Positions 17,660 to 26,765 of a stretch of DNA of 64,000 nucleotides are shown in pieces. The notes below the pieces were generated by a model, which was not told the DNA's origin, searched no databases, and saw only the letters and a program-made list of their open reading frames with translations. The first letter of the stretch is position 1, and the number at the start of each line of letters is the position of its first letter. A program made the position numbers and the translations under genes. Source of the DNA: Pedobacter psychrotolerans (GTDB lineage: Bacteria; Bacteroidota; Bacteroidia; Sphingobacteriales; Sphingobacteriaceae); assembly GCF_004340665.1 (NCBI RefSeq), contig NZ_SLWO01000001.1, positions 161,945 to 225,944 on the forward strand, in the 5' to 3' direction.

Positions 17660-20194
17660 TTAGCTACCTGTTCTTAAAATTTTCAATGGAGGTTGATTCA
17701 GAATACTTCTGGTACTCAGGATACCCGTAACCACCACTAATAAAATAACTGAACCAAAGAGTAATACAGTGGCGGGGAAGGGAGGAATAAATGCAGCATC
17801 GAATGTGTATTTTGCCAAAGCCCAGCTGCCGCCTATTGCTAAAATTAATCCTGCCCCTGCAGCAAAAACACCCAGAAAAAAGTATTCAATAGCATTAATG
17901 GCCAGAATTTGTTTTTTGCTGGCACCCATAGTTCTTAATAAAATACTTTCTTTGGTACGCTGATTTTTACTGGTTAAAACAGAAGAGATTAATACAATCC
18001 AACCGGTAACCATACTAAATCCGGCCATAAACTGAATGACAAAACCAATTTTACCGAGTAATTCGTCCAAGAGTTTAAGTACCAGATCTAAATCGATTAC
18101 GGATACATTTGGAAAATTTTGAACCACTTCACCCTGAAATTTAGCTGATACTTCATTGGATGGTACTCGCGTCATAAGGACATGAAATTGAGGTGCCTGT
18201 TCTAAAATTCCGGCAGGGAAAACTACCCTGAAATTGGTTTGCATTCTACTCCAGTTAACTTCACGAAGACTTCCTACAACGGTAGGAATCATCATTCCCT
18301 GAACATTGAATACAATTTTATCATTAATGCCAACATTAATTTGTTGTGCGTAACGTTGATCAAGTGAAATGTAAACCGTTTCATTGGGTTTCACTTTTCC
18401 AATCCATTTTCCTTCTACAATTTTTTCTGCTGCGGTAAGGCTATCCTGATAAGTTGCCCTAATTTCATTGCGATATGCCCTGCGGTTACTCGTATCTGCT
18501 CGTGAGGTTTTACCGTTAATTTCTTCAATTCGCATCGTAATCACCGGAACCTGGTTCATTAAAGGTAATTTGAACGATTTGGTCAGGCTGTCCAGACCTT
18601 TCTTTTGCGCATTCTGAATATCAAACATCACCATATTAGGCTGGTTGCTTCCTGAAGAGAGTGTTACTCTGCTCATTAAAATTCCCTGGACAAAAAACAA
18701 CGTGCAAATAAAGGCTGTTGATAGCCCGATAGAAACTGTAAGCATTAGTGTTTGATTATTCGGGCGATAAAGATTGGCAAAACCCTGCCGCCATAAATAA
18801 CTGATGGAATCTGGTAAAAGTTTCCTGACCAGGAACATTAACGTTTGTGAAAGTAAAATTAAAAGTAGAAAAGCAACACCAATACTCATTGTAAAGGCAA
18901 GTGTTTGTAGCCAGCTTTTCATTTGCAGATGCGTGAAGCCTACTACAAATGCAATCATAAGTACATAAACCAGCCAGATTAAAGGATCTTGTTTTTTACC
19001 TGTACGCTCGAAAGAAATCCGGATGGCATTTAGTGGCGATATTTTTCTTACTGATAATAGGGAAGGCAGTGCAAAAAGAATAGAAATGATTAACCCTAGT
19101 AAAATGCCCTGGGCCACTGCCGACCAGGAAACTTGCATGGTAATTTCAACTGGAAGGAAATCTTTAAGCACGATGGGCAGCAGGAACTGGATGCAGGTAC
19201 CTAGAATTGCACCTAAAACCGCAGCTACTAAACCAATAAAAAATATTTGAATGAGGTATATAAAAAAGGCATGCCGGGCTTTCAAACCCAGGCAGCGTAG
19301 TGTGGCTACAGCGCTAAGTTTTTCCTGAATATAAACATGGATGGCACTACCCACGCCCACGCATCCTAATAACAATGCTATAAAACCAGATAATGCCAGA
19401 AAGCGATTAACATCTTTAAATGATCTCCCGGTTTGTTCTTTGCGGGATTCAACTGTGTCTGCATCAAAACCTTCGCTTTCAAGCTTGGTCTCGTGTTTTT
19501 TAACCCACTCATCTACACCTGAAGGATCATCAAATCTGTAGTAAAATTTATTGTTAATTCTGCTTCCGGTTTTAATCAGGTTGGTTTTAGCCAGAAACTG
19601 CATTGGAATATAAACTGTTGGCGCAACTGTTGCTGCTATCCCGGTTTGTCCGGGAGCCTTAACCAGCGTCCCCAGAATTTTAAAGCTGATGTCGCCAACT
19701 TTTAATGAATCACCAACCTTCGCACCAAACTGTAGCATCAGTGTTTGATCCACCAATGCATCCTGACCGGATTGAAATTGATGGCCAGCTTCCACAGGAA
19801 GGGTTTCTAGTGTTCCATAATAAGGATAATCGCCTTGTAAGGCTTTCATTTGCACTAATCTGCTGCCACCACCCTTTTTGAAATAAATCATAGAGGCAAA
19901 AGTTTTCTCTTGCGAACGATCATTTCCAAGCGTGTCAAGCATTTTCTGCATGGCCTTACTTACGCCCTTTCTGCTATCTAAAACAAGGTCAGCTCCGGTA
20001 AGTTCTTTTGCCTGCGCATCAATATCATGTTGTAGGTTATCTTTAAATGAATATACAGCTACCAGAGCAGCAATGCCTAAAACGATAGATGAAATAAATA
20101 ATAACAGGCGTGATCGGTTTTTGCGGCTATCCCGCCAGGCCATTTTGAACAGCCAGGATAATTGGATACTTTGTTTAGGGAGCTTATTCTGCAT
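17660..20194 (-). CDS. ABC transporter permease, YbbP-like (FtsX domains)
   Basis: 844 residues from the ATG at 20194, which overlaps the end of the ATPase gene by 11 bp (translational coupling); an upstream in-frame ATG at 20218 is less likely. One N-terminal TM (RLLLFISSIVLGIAALVAVY), a large periplasmic MacB-like domain, an FtsX block (ALSGFIALLLGCVGVGSAIH onward), a second TM pair mid-protein, another periplasmic domain, and a C-terminal FtsX block (FMAGFSMVTGWIVLISSVLT, NAIEYFFLGVFAAGAG). This is the YbbP/AttF class of large permease. With the ATPase and the divergent TesA-like gene it reproduces the E. coli tesA-ybbA-ybbP layout. Likely lipid or envelope-stress function, by analogy. Confidence 0.9.
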   Translation of the reverse strand: MQNKLPKQSIQLSWLFKMAWRDSRKNRSRLLLFISSIVLGIAALVAVYSFKDNLQHDIDAQAKELTGADLVLDSRKGVSKAMQKMLDTLGNDRSQEKTFASMIYFKKGGGSRLVQMKALQGDYPYYGTLETLPVEAGHQFQSGQDALVDQTLMLQFGAKVGDSLKVGDISFKILGTLVKAPGQTGIAATVAPTVYIPMQFLAKTNLIKTGSRINNKFYYRFDDPSGVDEWVKKHETKLESEGFDADTVESRKEQTGRSFKDVNRFLALSGFIALLLGCVGVGSAIHVYIQEKLSAVATLRCLGLKARHAFFIYLIQIFFIGLVAAVLGAILGTCIQFLLPIVLKDFLPVEITMQVSWSAVAQGILLGLIISILFALPSLLSVRKISPLNAIRISFERTGKKQDPLIWLVYVLMIAFVVGFTHLQMKSWLQTLAFTMSIGVAFLLLILLSQTLMFLVRKLLPDSISYLWRQGFANLYRPNNQTLMLTVSIGLSTAFICTLFFVQGILMSRVTLSSGSNQPNMVMFDIQNAQKKGLDSLTKSFKLPLMNQVPVITMRIEEINGKTSRADTSNRRAYRNEIRATYQDSLTAAEKIVEGKWIGKVKPNETVYISLDQRYAQQINVGINDKIVFNVQGMMIPTVVGSLREVNWSRMQTNFRVVFPAGILEQAPQFHVLMTRVPSNEVSAKFQGEVVQNFPNVSVIDLDLVLKLLDELLGKIGFVIQFMAGFSMVTGWIVLISSVLTSKNQRTKESILLRTMGASKKQILAINAIEYFFLGVFAAGAGLILAIGGSWALAKYTFDAAFIPPFPATVLLFGSVILLVVVTGILSTRSILNQPPLKILRTGS

Positions 20195-20876
20195 AACCTG
20201 GATTTTCATCAGAAACAATCACACCGCCCTTAATTTTTATGGTTCTGCTGGTTCTGGCGGCAAGTTCCAGATCGTGTGTTACAATAACCAAGGTGGTACC
20301 GGCATCCTTATTCAGGTCGAACAGTAATTTAATTACCTTTTCACTGGTTTCAGCATCCAGATTTCCGGTAGGCTCATCTGCAAAAAGAATTGCCGGCTGG
20401 TTTGAAAAAGCCCTGGCCAATGAAACCCTTTGTTGCTCGCCACCTGATAATTGCACTGGATAATGATGAGACCGATCAGCAAGTCCAACTTTATCAAGCA
20501 GATCAAGTGCACGGGCTTTAATATTTTTTGCACCACGTAATTCCAGGGGTACCATCACATTTTCTAAAGCAGTTAAAGTAGGCAGGAGCTGAAAGTTTTG
20601 AAAAATGAAACCTACATATTGATTTCTGACCGCAGCACGCTCATCTTCATTGAGTTTTTCGAGTGCAATGCCATTAAGTTCGACAGTCCCGTTTGTTGCT
20701 CGGTCAAGGCCCGCACATAATCCCAGTAAGGTTGTCTTTCCACTTCCTGACGGACCAGTGATGGCTACAGTAGAAGCACGATCAATAGAAAAATTGATCT
20801 GATTTAATACACTGAGCTCACGCCCCGCGCTTTGATAAATTTTATTAACGTTCCGGATATTTAGAATACTTTCCAA
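20184..20876 (-). CDS. ABC transporter ATP-binding protein, YbbA/LolD-like
   Basis: About 230 residues. Walker A GPSGSGKTT, Q-loop FQNFQLLPTLTALEN, signature LSGGEQQR, Walker B and D-loop ILFADEPTGNLD and H-loop VTHDLELAA are all intact, as in the MacB/LolD/YbbA group. The start is uncertain: no in-frame ATG exists near the N-terminus. A TTG at 20876 gives MESILNIRNVNKIY, the normal family start; a TTG at 20915 would add 13 residues. Stop overlaps the permease start. Powers the permease at 17660-20194. Confidence 0.9.
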   Translation of the reverse strand: MESILNIRNVNKIYQSAGRELSVLNQINFSIDRASTVAITGPSGSGKTTLLGLCAGLDRATNGTVELNGIALEKLNEDERAAVRNQYVGFIFQNFQLLPTLTALENVMVPLELRGAKNIKARALDLLDKVGLADRSHHYPVQLSGGEQQRVSLARAFSNQPAILFADEPTGNLDAETSEKVIKLLFDLNKDAGTTLVIVTHDLELAARTSRTIKIKGGVIVSDENPGYAE

Positions 20877-20919
20877 TCGACTAGTTTTTAAGATTTGAAT
20901 ATGGATATTTGCCAAACAT

Positions 20920-20949
20920 AACCACTACTAATCTGTTAAGGTAGTGGTT
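20920..20949. promoter_or_regulatory. Inverted repeat between divergent ABC and TesA-like genes
   Basis: Perfect 9-bp arms AACCACTAC and GTAGTGGTT, 12 bp apart, in the narrow gap between the two divergent start regions. It could be a shared operator or an RNA hairpin in either leader. Function inferred from position only. Confidence 0.35.
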
Positions 20950-20971
20950 TTACTTAGAGATAGAATTACAT

Positions 20972-21670
20972 ATGATGTTACGAAAACGCTTAACAGGCCT
21001 ATTTGTTTTGGCAATGCTTTTTGCTGCCTGTGGAAATAAACAAAGCAAGGTAAATTCCAATCAAACTTTAGATTCAGTTGACCAAAGTACGAGTAAGGCT
21101 AATGATGTCAAGGTTAAAAATATACTTTTTTTTGGTACCAGTTTAACAGCAGGTTATGGCCTCGACCCTACGGAAGCTTATCCCGCATTAATTCAGAATC
21201 GGATTGATTCCTTAAAAATGCCTTATAAAGTAATCAATGGCGGCTTGAGTGGGGAAACATCTGCGGCAGGAAAAAGCAGAATTTCATGGCTGTTAAAACA
21301 ACCCATTGATGTATTTGTGCTTGAATTGGGTGCAAATGATGGCTTACGCGGATTGCCGGTAGCTCAAACCACTAAAAATCTTCAAAGTATTATTGATAGT
21401 GTAAAAACTAAATACCCAAATGTGAAAATGGTGATGGCTGGTATGCAGGTTCCACCAAATATGGGGGCTAAATATGCTGAAGATTTTAAAAATATTTTTC
21501 CTAACCTGGCGAAGAAAAATAATATGGCATTGGTTCCTTTCCTTTTAGACAAAGTAGGTGGTGTTCCTAAACTTAATCAGGAAGATGGGATTCATCCAAC
21601 CGCTGAGGGTGATAAAATTCTTGCTGAAAATGTTTGGGTAATATTAAAAGATGTACTTGAGTCTAAATAA
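20972..21670 (+). CDS. TesA-like SGNH arylesterase/acyl hydrolase, lipoprotein
   Basis: 232 residues. Lipobox MLFAAC with Cys20, so probably membrane-anchored in the periplasm. SGNH blocks: I FFGTSLTAGYGL with nucleophile Ser57 (Thr replaces the usual Asp before it), II NGGLSGETSAAG, III LGANDGLRG, V DGIHPTAEG with catalytic Asp and His. This is the TesA/multifunctional acyl-CoA thioesterase I, lysophospholipase L1 group. Divergent from YbbA/YbbP-like genes, as in E. coli. Expected to hydrolyse acyl esters or lysophospholipids. Confidence 0.9.
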   Translation: MMLRKRLTGLFVLAMLFAACGNKQSKVNSNQTLDSVDQSTSKANDVKVKNILFFGTSLTAGYGLDPTEAYPALIQNRIDSLKMPYKVINGGLSGETSAAGKSRISWLLKQPIDVFVLELGANDGLRGLPVAQTTKNLQSIIDSVKTKYPNVKMVMAGMQVPPNMGAKYAEDFKNIFPNLAKKNNMALVPFLLDKVGGVPKLNQEDGIHPTAEGDKILAENVWVILKDVLESK

Positions 21671-21805
21671 CAACCGATTTAGATAAAGCATCCGATTGTA
21701 ATATTCATGATGTGTGATCGATAACTTGATTTTGTGTATACTCTCTGTTACAATTATTCGTTTTTAGAATTAATTGGTAAATTTAGTTATCAGAATTTCA
21801 AGCGT

Positions 21806-22090
21806 ATGGAAGATCTAAAAAATGACACAAAAATCAACGCATTTCTCAACAGGATTAAAACTGAATGGCCTGGAGTAGTGGAACGTTTTGAGTTTAAAAC
21901 GGCCTCTGTAATTTATGTTCACTTAAAAGAAGGCATCTCTAGTGGAGAGTTTTTAAGTAAGCTCGCTAAAAAGATAGAACGTCTGGTTGATTTTACTAAC
22001 CCAATTATTCTTTATCACATTGAAAGCGATGGAATGAAGCTTAGGTCTCATCCCATTAACTGGTATTCTTCTTTAAGACCATCATCATAA
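21806..22090 (+). CDS. Small hypothetical protein
   Basis: 94 residues from the ATG at 21806 (MEDLKNDTKINAFLNRIKTE). An in-frame ATG at 21734 would add 24 residues of poor composition and is not favoured. Mixed alpha/beta, soluble, no signal peptide; ends SSLRPSS. Nothing recognised. It stands alone 135 bp after the TesA-like gene. Confidence 0.5.
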   Translation: MEDLKNDTKINAFLNRIKTEWPGVVERFEFKTASVIYVHLKEGISSGEFLSKLAKKIERLVDFTNPIILYHIESDGMKLRSHPINWYSSLRPSS

Positions 22091-22204
22091 TCCCGCTGAA
22101 AAAGCTTTTCTTTATTTTTTAGTATCGCAGGGTATTCTCCTGTTACTTCCTGTCATCTAAAGTATATCTTTCTTTTTAATATCTTTTTGGGTTTTAATTT
22201 TGTT

Positions 22205-22272
22205 TAACCACCCCGCCCTTTGGGCACCCTCCGATGTATCGGGAGGGTAGTCGCAAACCGGGGTGTTAAAAA
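22205..22272. repeat. Divergent copy of the CCCCGG..CCCCTC palindromic repeat
   Basis: Reads ACCCTCCGATGTATCGGGAGGGT followed by GTCGCAAACCGGGGTGTTAA in shortened form; it matches the reverse complement of the family seen at 26850, 27211, 27437, 27665, 38541, 38723 and 38898. The 22091-22584 gap also holds the repeat at 22322 and otherwise no gene. Confidence 0.6.
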
Positions 22273-22321
22273 GCAATGAATAATTATCGAACTCAGGGTT
22301 AATATCTCTTTAAATTAACAT

Positions 22322-22363
22322 TTACGCCTTTCCCTTTCAGGGGAAAGGCACCGATAGGCGGAT
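22322..22363. repeat. Scattered palindromic repeat, inverted partner of 9691-9734
   Basis: Contains CGCCTTTCCCTTTCAGGGGA (hairpin) and CACCGATAGGCGGATA. Non-coding. Confidence 0.7.
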
Positions 22364-22584
22364 AAAGGTTTACTAATATCGACAACCTGTTCGCTGGCTA
22401 TCAATACCATAAGCCTGAAATCTCACGTTTTCGAGTATTTAGATGTTTTGAATTTTCAATCATGAATAATTTAAATAAATTAGTGGCATATCTCTTTATT
22501 TAGAACGATTCTTGTTAACTTAGCTGAAATTCTTAGTCGTTAAATGATGCTTCAAGAATTGAAATCAAAACTATTCAGCTCAAA

Positions 22585-24060
22585 ATGAAAAAAATCCTCT
22601 TTGCCATTCTTGCAGTGGCTACTCTTGGGGCGCAGGCTCAAAAAAATACATTTCTGGAGCAATCCTTTTGGAAAGGAAATACAGACCTGGCAACAATTAA
22701 ATCAGAAATTGAAAAAGGCAATAGTCCATCTCAATTGAATCAGATGTCTTTTGATGCCTCTGTTTTAGCAATAAATAACAATGCACCTCAAGAATCGATC
22801 TTATATCTTTTGGCGCAAAAAGGCAATGATGTAAATAAACTAACGCATGATAGCAGAACCTATTTATTTTGGGCTGCATCGAAAGGTAATATTCCGGTAA
22901 TGGAATATCTTTTAAAAAATGGTGCAAAGGTAGATCTTCAGGATAGTCATGGCTATACACCATTAACATTTGCAGCTGTTGGTGGTCAGGCAGATACCAA
23001 AGTTTACGATTTATTGCTTTCTAAAGGTGCTGATCTTAAAAAAGACCTGAATCATGATGGTGCGAATGCACTTTTAATTGCCATTGCAAATGATAAGAAC
23101 TTTGCGCTGACCGACTATTTTGTATCAAAAGGTTTAAGCTTAAACAGTGTGGATGCCAATGGAAACACGGCCTTCAATTATGTTGCAAAAAGTGGAAATA
23201 TCGAATTGATGAATAAGCTGATTGCAAAAGGTGTAAAGTACAACGATAATGCTATGATTATGGCTGCACAGGGCGGTCGTGGTACCTCAAATGGCTTAGC
23301 TGTTTTTCAATATCTGGAAGGGCTTAAATTAAAACCAACTGCTGTAGGTAACAATGGAGAAAATGCTTTGTTTTACCTTGCACGTAAGCCTAAGCAAGAA
23401 GAGGTGATCCAATATTTCCTTTCCAAAGGAGTAGATGTAAATCAGGTTGATAAAGACGGTAATACTGCATTTATCAATGCTGCCGGATTTACCAGGGATT
23501 TGGCTACACTGGAAGTACTTGCCGCAAAGGTGAAGAATATCAATCAAAAAAATGCAAAGGGTGTTTCTGCTTTGGCCATGGCTGTCCGCAACAATTCTGG
23601 CGAGGTGGTAAAATTCCTGTTAGATAAAAGTGCAGATCTTCAGGTAACTGATCAGGAGGGTAACAACCTGGCTTATTATCTTTTCCAGGGTTATGGCCCT
23701 CGTGGGATGGAAGACTTTAACGCAAAACTAAAGGTTTTAACCGATAAAGGATTTAATGTGGCTGCGGTTCAGCCAAATGGTAACTCTTTATATCATTTAG
23801 CTGTTGCCAAAAATGATCTGGCTTTGGCAAAACTTGTAGCAGATTATAAAGTAGATGTGAACTTAAAAAATAAGGAGGGTTACACCGCTTTACATAAAGC
23901 AGCAATGACTGCAAAAGATACTGCGATGATGGAGTATTTAATTACTGTTGGCGCTAAAAAAGATGTGACCACAGATTTTAAGGAAACACCTTATGATTTA
24001 GCTGCAGAAAATGAATTTTTAACCAAGAATAAAGTATCAATAGACTTTTTAAAATTATAA
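22585..24060 (+). CDS. Exported ankyrin-repeat protein
   Basis: 491 residues. Signal peptide MKKILFAILAVATLGAQAQ, so the protein acts in the periplasm or at the outer membrane. About ten ankyrin repeats follow, with clear consensus pieces: SRTYLFWAASKGNIPVMEYL, HGYTPLTFAAVGGQ, GNTAFINAAGF, GVSALAMAVRNNSGEVVKFL, EGYTALHKAAMTAKDTAMME. The following DUF2271 gene starts 2 bp after its stop, and the PepSY reductase follows, so all three are probably one operon. A scaffold role for the redox partners is inference. Confidence 0.9.
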   Translation: MKKILFAILAVATLGAQAQKNTFLEQSFWKGNTDLATIKSEIEKGNSPSQLNQMSFDASVLAINNNAPQESILYLLAQKGNDVNKLTHDSRTYLFWAASKGNIPVMEYLLKNGAKVDLQDSHGYTPLTFAAVGGQADTKVYDLLLSKGADLKKDLNHDGANALLIAIANDKNFALTDYFVSKGLSLNSVDANGNTAFNYVAKSGNIELMNKLIAKGVKYNDNAMIMAAQGGRGTSNGLAVFQYLEGLKLKPTAVGNNGENALFYLARKPKQEEVIQYFLSKGVDVNQVDKDGNTAFINAAGFTRDLATLEVLAAKVKNINQKNAKGVSALAMAVRNNSGEVVKFLLDKSADLQVTDQEGNNLAYYLFQGYGPRGMEDFNAKLKVLTDKGFNVAAVQPNGNSLYHLAVAKNDLALAKLVADYKVDVNLKNKEGYTALHKAAMTAKDTAMMEYLITVGAKKDVTTDFKETPYDLAAENEFLTKNKVSIDFLKL

Positions 24061-24061
24061 A

Positions 24062-24547
24062 ATGAATAGCTTCTTTAAAATATGTCTGGCATTAACATTA
24101 GTAGTATCAATTCCTGCAATTAGTATCGCCCAAAAAACAACAAAGTATAAATGTATGGTGCAAATGACCAATTACGTTGGTGAAGGCGCTTACATTGCCG
24201 TATCGTTAATTGATGCTAAAGGGGCTTATGAAAAAACGCTTTACGTAATGGGCTCTGATAAAAAATGGTATCCTGATCTTAAAGAATGGCACAAGGCTTA
24301 TAAGAAAAAACCAACTAATATTAGTGCTGTTACGGGTGCATCAGTTACTGGTGGCGACCGCAGTGTAACGGTTTTGGATATTGAAACTGATAAAATTAAC
24401 AAAGGTTATAAGTTGCGTTTTGAAACCGCTGTGGAAGACAATAAATATTATCAAAAAGATATCGAAATCCCTTTAACTACTGAAGGCTTGGCCGCTAAAA
24501 CCGAAGGTACAGGATACATCCGATACGTACGCTTAAGCGCAAATTAA
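24062..24547 (+). CDS. DUF2271 protein with ApbE-type flavinylation motif
   Basis: 161 residues; signal peptide to about SIAQ. The body matches DUF2271 (YKCMVQMTNYVGEGAYIAVS, KWYPDLKEWHKAYKK). Residues 91-94 are TGAS in the setting ISAVTGASVTGG (bases 24332-24343). That resembles the [S/T]GA[S/T] motif to which ApbE attaches FMN in NqrC/RnfG-type domains. An ApbE gene lies 3.3 kb away, and a membrane NADPH-type reductase follows in the same operon. I infer that this is a periplasmic FMN-carrying electron carrier. The flavin attachment is not proven by sequence. Confidence 0.82.
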   Translation: MNSFFKICLALTLVVSIPAISIAQKTTKYKCMVQMTNYVGEGAYIAVSLIDAKGAYEKTLYVMGSDKKWYPDLKEWHKAYKKKPTNISAVTGASVTGGDRSVTVLDIETDKINKGYKLRFETAVEDNKYYQKDIEIPLTTEGLAAKTEGTGYIRYVRLSAN

Positions 24548-24560
24548 AAAAGCTTAATCA

Positions 24561-26750
24561 ATGACCATTTCAATATGGAGATACAGCCACTTAGCTTTGG
24601 CGGTATCTTCTTTTCTTTTTATAACCCTTGCTTCCGTTACAGGGATCATCCTGTCTTTTAAACCCATCACGGAGAAAACCCAATCTTACCGATCGAAGGA
24701 TTTCGATAAATTGACAGTAGCTGAAGTTATCTCTCAACTTAAAAAGTCCTATATCGATATTGGTGAGGTAACCATATATTCCAATCAGTTTGTGGCGGTC
24801 AACGGAACAGACCTTCATGATCAATCTGGAAATTTCTATGTAGATCCGGCAACAGGAAAATCATTAGGAAAGGTGGGTAAGGAAAATGCATTTTTTCAGT
24901 GGGTAACCACGCTGCACCGCTCTTTGTTTTTACATGAAACCGGACGGATTTTCATTGGACTAACTGCTTTTTTTCTGTTTTTAATTGCCACTTCAGGTAC
25001 CATCCTGATCATACAACGACAGCGAAGCTTTAAAAAGTTTTTCGGAAAAATTGTTAAGGATGGTTTTGCACAATATTATCATGTAGTATTGGGCAGACTT
25101 ATGCTGATTCCGATCATCATCATATCTATAAGCGGTACATTTTTATCGTTGCAAAGGATTGGGATCATTAAGGAACAAAAAATCACACACAAAGTCGATT
25201 TCGATGCACTTAAAACTGTTCCAAAAAGAATGGTATCTGATTTTAAGGTATTTAAAAATATTCCATTAAGTCAGATTCAATCCATAGAGTTTCCTTTTTC
25301 TGAAGATGTGGAAGATTATTTTACATTGAAACTTAATGATCAGGAAATTACGGTTAATCAGATTACAGGAGAAATTCTGACCACACAACCTTATTCGAAC
25401 GCCACACTACTGAACAACCTAAGCCTGGATTTACATACGGGGAGGGCCAGTGCTGTTTGGGCCATTATGCTGGCTATTGCTTCGGCTAATATTTTATTTT
25501 TTATTTATTCGGGCTTCGTGATTTGGTGGAAACGCAGTTCGGGCAGGATTAAAAATAAGTATCAATCAGATCAGGCAGCATTTATTATTTTAGTTGGCTC
25601 AGAAAATGGAACTACTTTCCGATTTGCCCGGGCAATACATGAGCAGCTATTAAAAAATGGCAAAACCTCCTATATTGCCGAGCTTAACGACTATAAAATA
25701 TTTCCAAAGGCGAAGCAATTATTGGTTTTTACCTCCACTTATGGTCAGGGTGAATCGCCAGCAAATGCTAAAAAATTCATATCCTTATTAGAAAAAAATC
25801 CGCAAAACCATTCAGTAGATTTTGCTGTAGTGGCTTTCGGTGCCCATGCCTATCCAGATTTCTGTAAATTTGGTTATGAAGTGAATAATCTAATCGCTCA
25901 TCAGGCTTGGGCAAAACCGTTACTTGAAATCCACACGGTGAATGACCGCTCTCCTGAAGATTTTAACAGGTGGGCTACTTTATGGGCACAACATTCTGGT
26001 TTGCAACTGAATTCAATATCAAAATTATTAGAGGCAAAACCCATTAAAAAACAGCAGTTTGAGGTAGTAGGGAAAACAGTTTCCACTCATATTGAAACCT
26101 CTTTTATCATTCGCTTAAAAGTAAAAGGGAGAAAGCGGTTTACTTCGGGGGATTTGCTTGCCATTTATCCGGCCAATGATCATCGTGAAAGACAATATTC
26201 TATTGGTAAAATAGGTAAGGATATACAATTAAGTGTGAAATTGCATGGCGGTGGTATTGGTTCTGGGTTTTTGTACAACATGGAAATCGGTCAGGTATTA
26301 AAGGCCGTAATCATCAGAAATGAGCATTTCCATTTTCCTGAAAAGGTGAAAACAGTGATCATGGTATCAAATGGTACTGGTATTGCTCCATTTCTAGGCA
26401 TGTTAAACCAATATGGCGAAGGCAGAAATATTCATTTCTATTGTGGCTTTAAAGATTCTGCATCTTTCGCGATTTATGAAAATGCACTACAGACAGATCT
26501 TCCTAAACTAACTAAACTAAATATTGCCTACTCCAGGGCGGGAGAAAAGCAATATGTAAAAGATTTGCTGGCTAAGGATGCTACCTTTATCTGTGAAGCA
26601 TTGAATGATGGCGGTGTATTGATGCTTTGTGGTTCGCTGGCCATGCAGAATGATGTAATTGATTGGTTAGAAAATGCCTGTCAGCAATTTTCGAAGCAAA
26701 GCATAAGTTTTTACCAGTCAAGAGGGCAGGTTTTAATGGATTGTTATTAG
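24561..26750 (+). CDS. PepSY membrane domain fused to flavodoxin and FAD/NAD(P)H reductase
   Basis: 729 residues. Four TM helices (about 10-32, 130-151, 174-197, 299-323) carry PepSY_TM-type features, with conserved His in LHRSLFLHE and LDLHTGR as possible haem ligands. A flavodoxin domain follows (about 340-470: LVGSENGTTFRFARAI, TSTYGQGESPA). Last comes a cytochrome-P450-reductase-like module: FAD site RQYSIGK (544-550), NAD(P) site VSNGTGIAP (602-610), Cys motif MLCGS and C-terminal SRGQVLMDCY. It should move electrons from cytoplasmic NAD(P)H across the membrane. The DUF2271 protein upstream is the likely acceptor. Such fusions accompany iron uptake in Bacteroidota. Confidence 0.9.
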   Translation: MTISIWRYSHLALAVSSFLFITLASVTGIILSFKPITEKTQSYRSKDFDKLTVAEVISQLKKSYIDIGEVTIYSNQFVAVNGTDLHDQSGNFYVDPATGKSLGKVGKENAFFQWVTTLHRSLFLHETGRIFIGLTAFFLFLIATSGTILIIQRQRSFKKFFGKIVKDGFAQYYHVVLGRLMLIPIIIISISGTFLSLQRIGIIKEQKITHKVDFDALKTVPKRMVSDFKVFKNIPLSQIQSIEFPFSEDVEDYFTLKLNDQEITVNQITGEILTTQPYSNATLLNNLSLDLHTGRASAVWAIMLAIASANILFFIYSGFVIWWKRSSGRIKNKYQSDQAAFIILVGSENGTTFRFARAIHEQLLKNGKTSYIAELNDYKIFPKAKQLLVFTSTYGQGESPANAKKFISLLEKNPQNHSVDFAVVAFGAHAYPDFCKFGYEVNNLIAHQAWAKPLLEIHTVNDRSPEDFNRWATLWAQHSGLQLNSISKLLEAKPIKKQQFEVVGKTVSTHIETSFIIRLKVKGRKRFTSGDLLAIYPANDHRERQYSIGKIGKDIQLSVKLHGGGIGSGFLYNMEIGQVLKAVIIRNEHFHFPEKVKTVIMVSNGTGIAPFLGMLNQYGEGRNIHFYCGFKDSASFAIYENALQTDLPKLTKLNIAYSRAGEKQYVKDLLAKDATFICEALNDGGVLMLCGSLAMQNDVIDWLENACQQFSKQSISFYQSRGQVLMDCY

Positions 26751-26765
26751 GTATGTTAATGGCTT

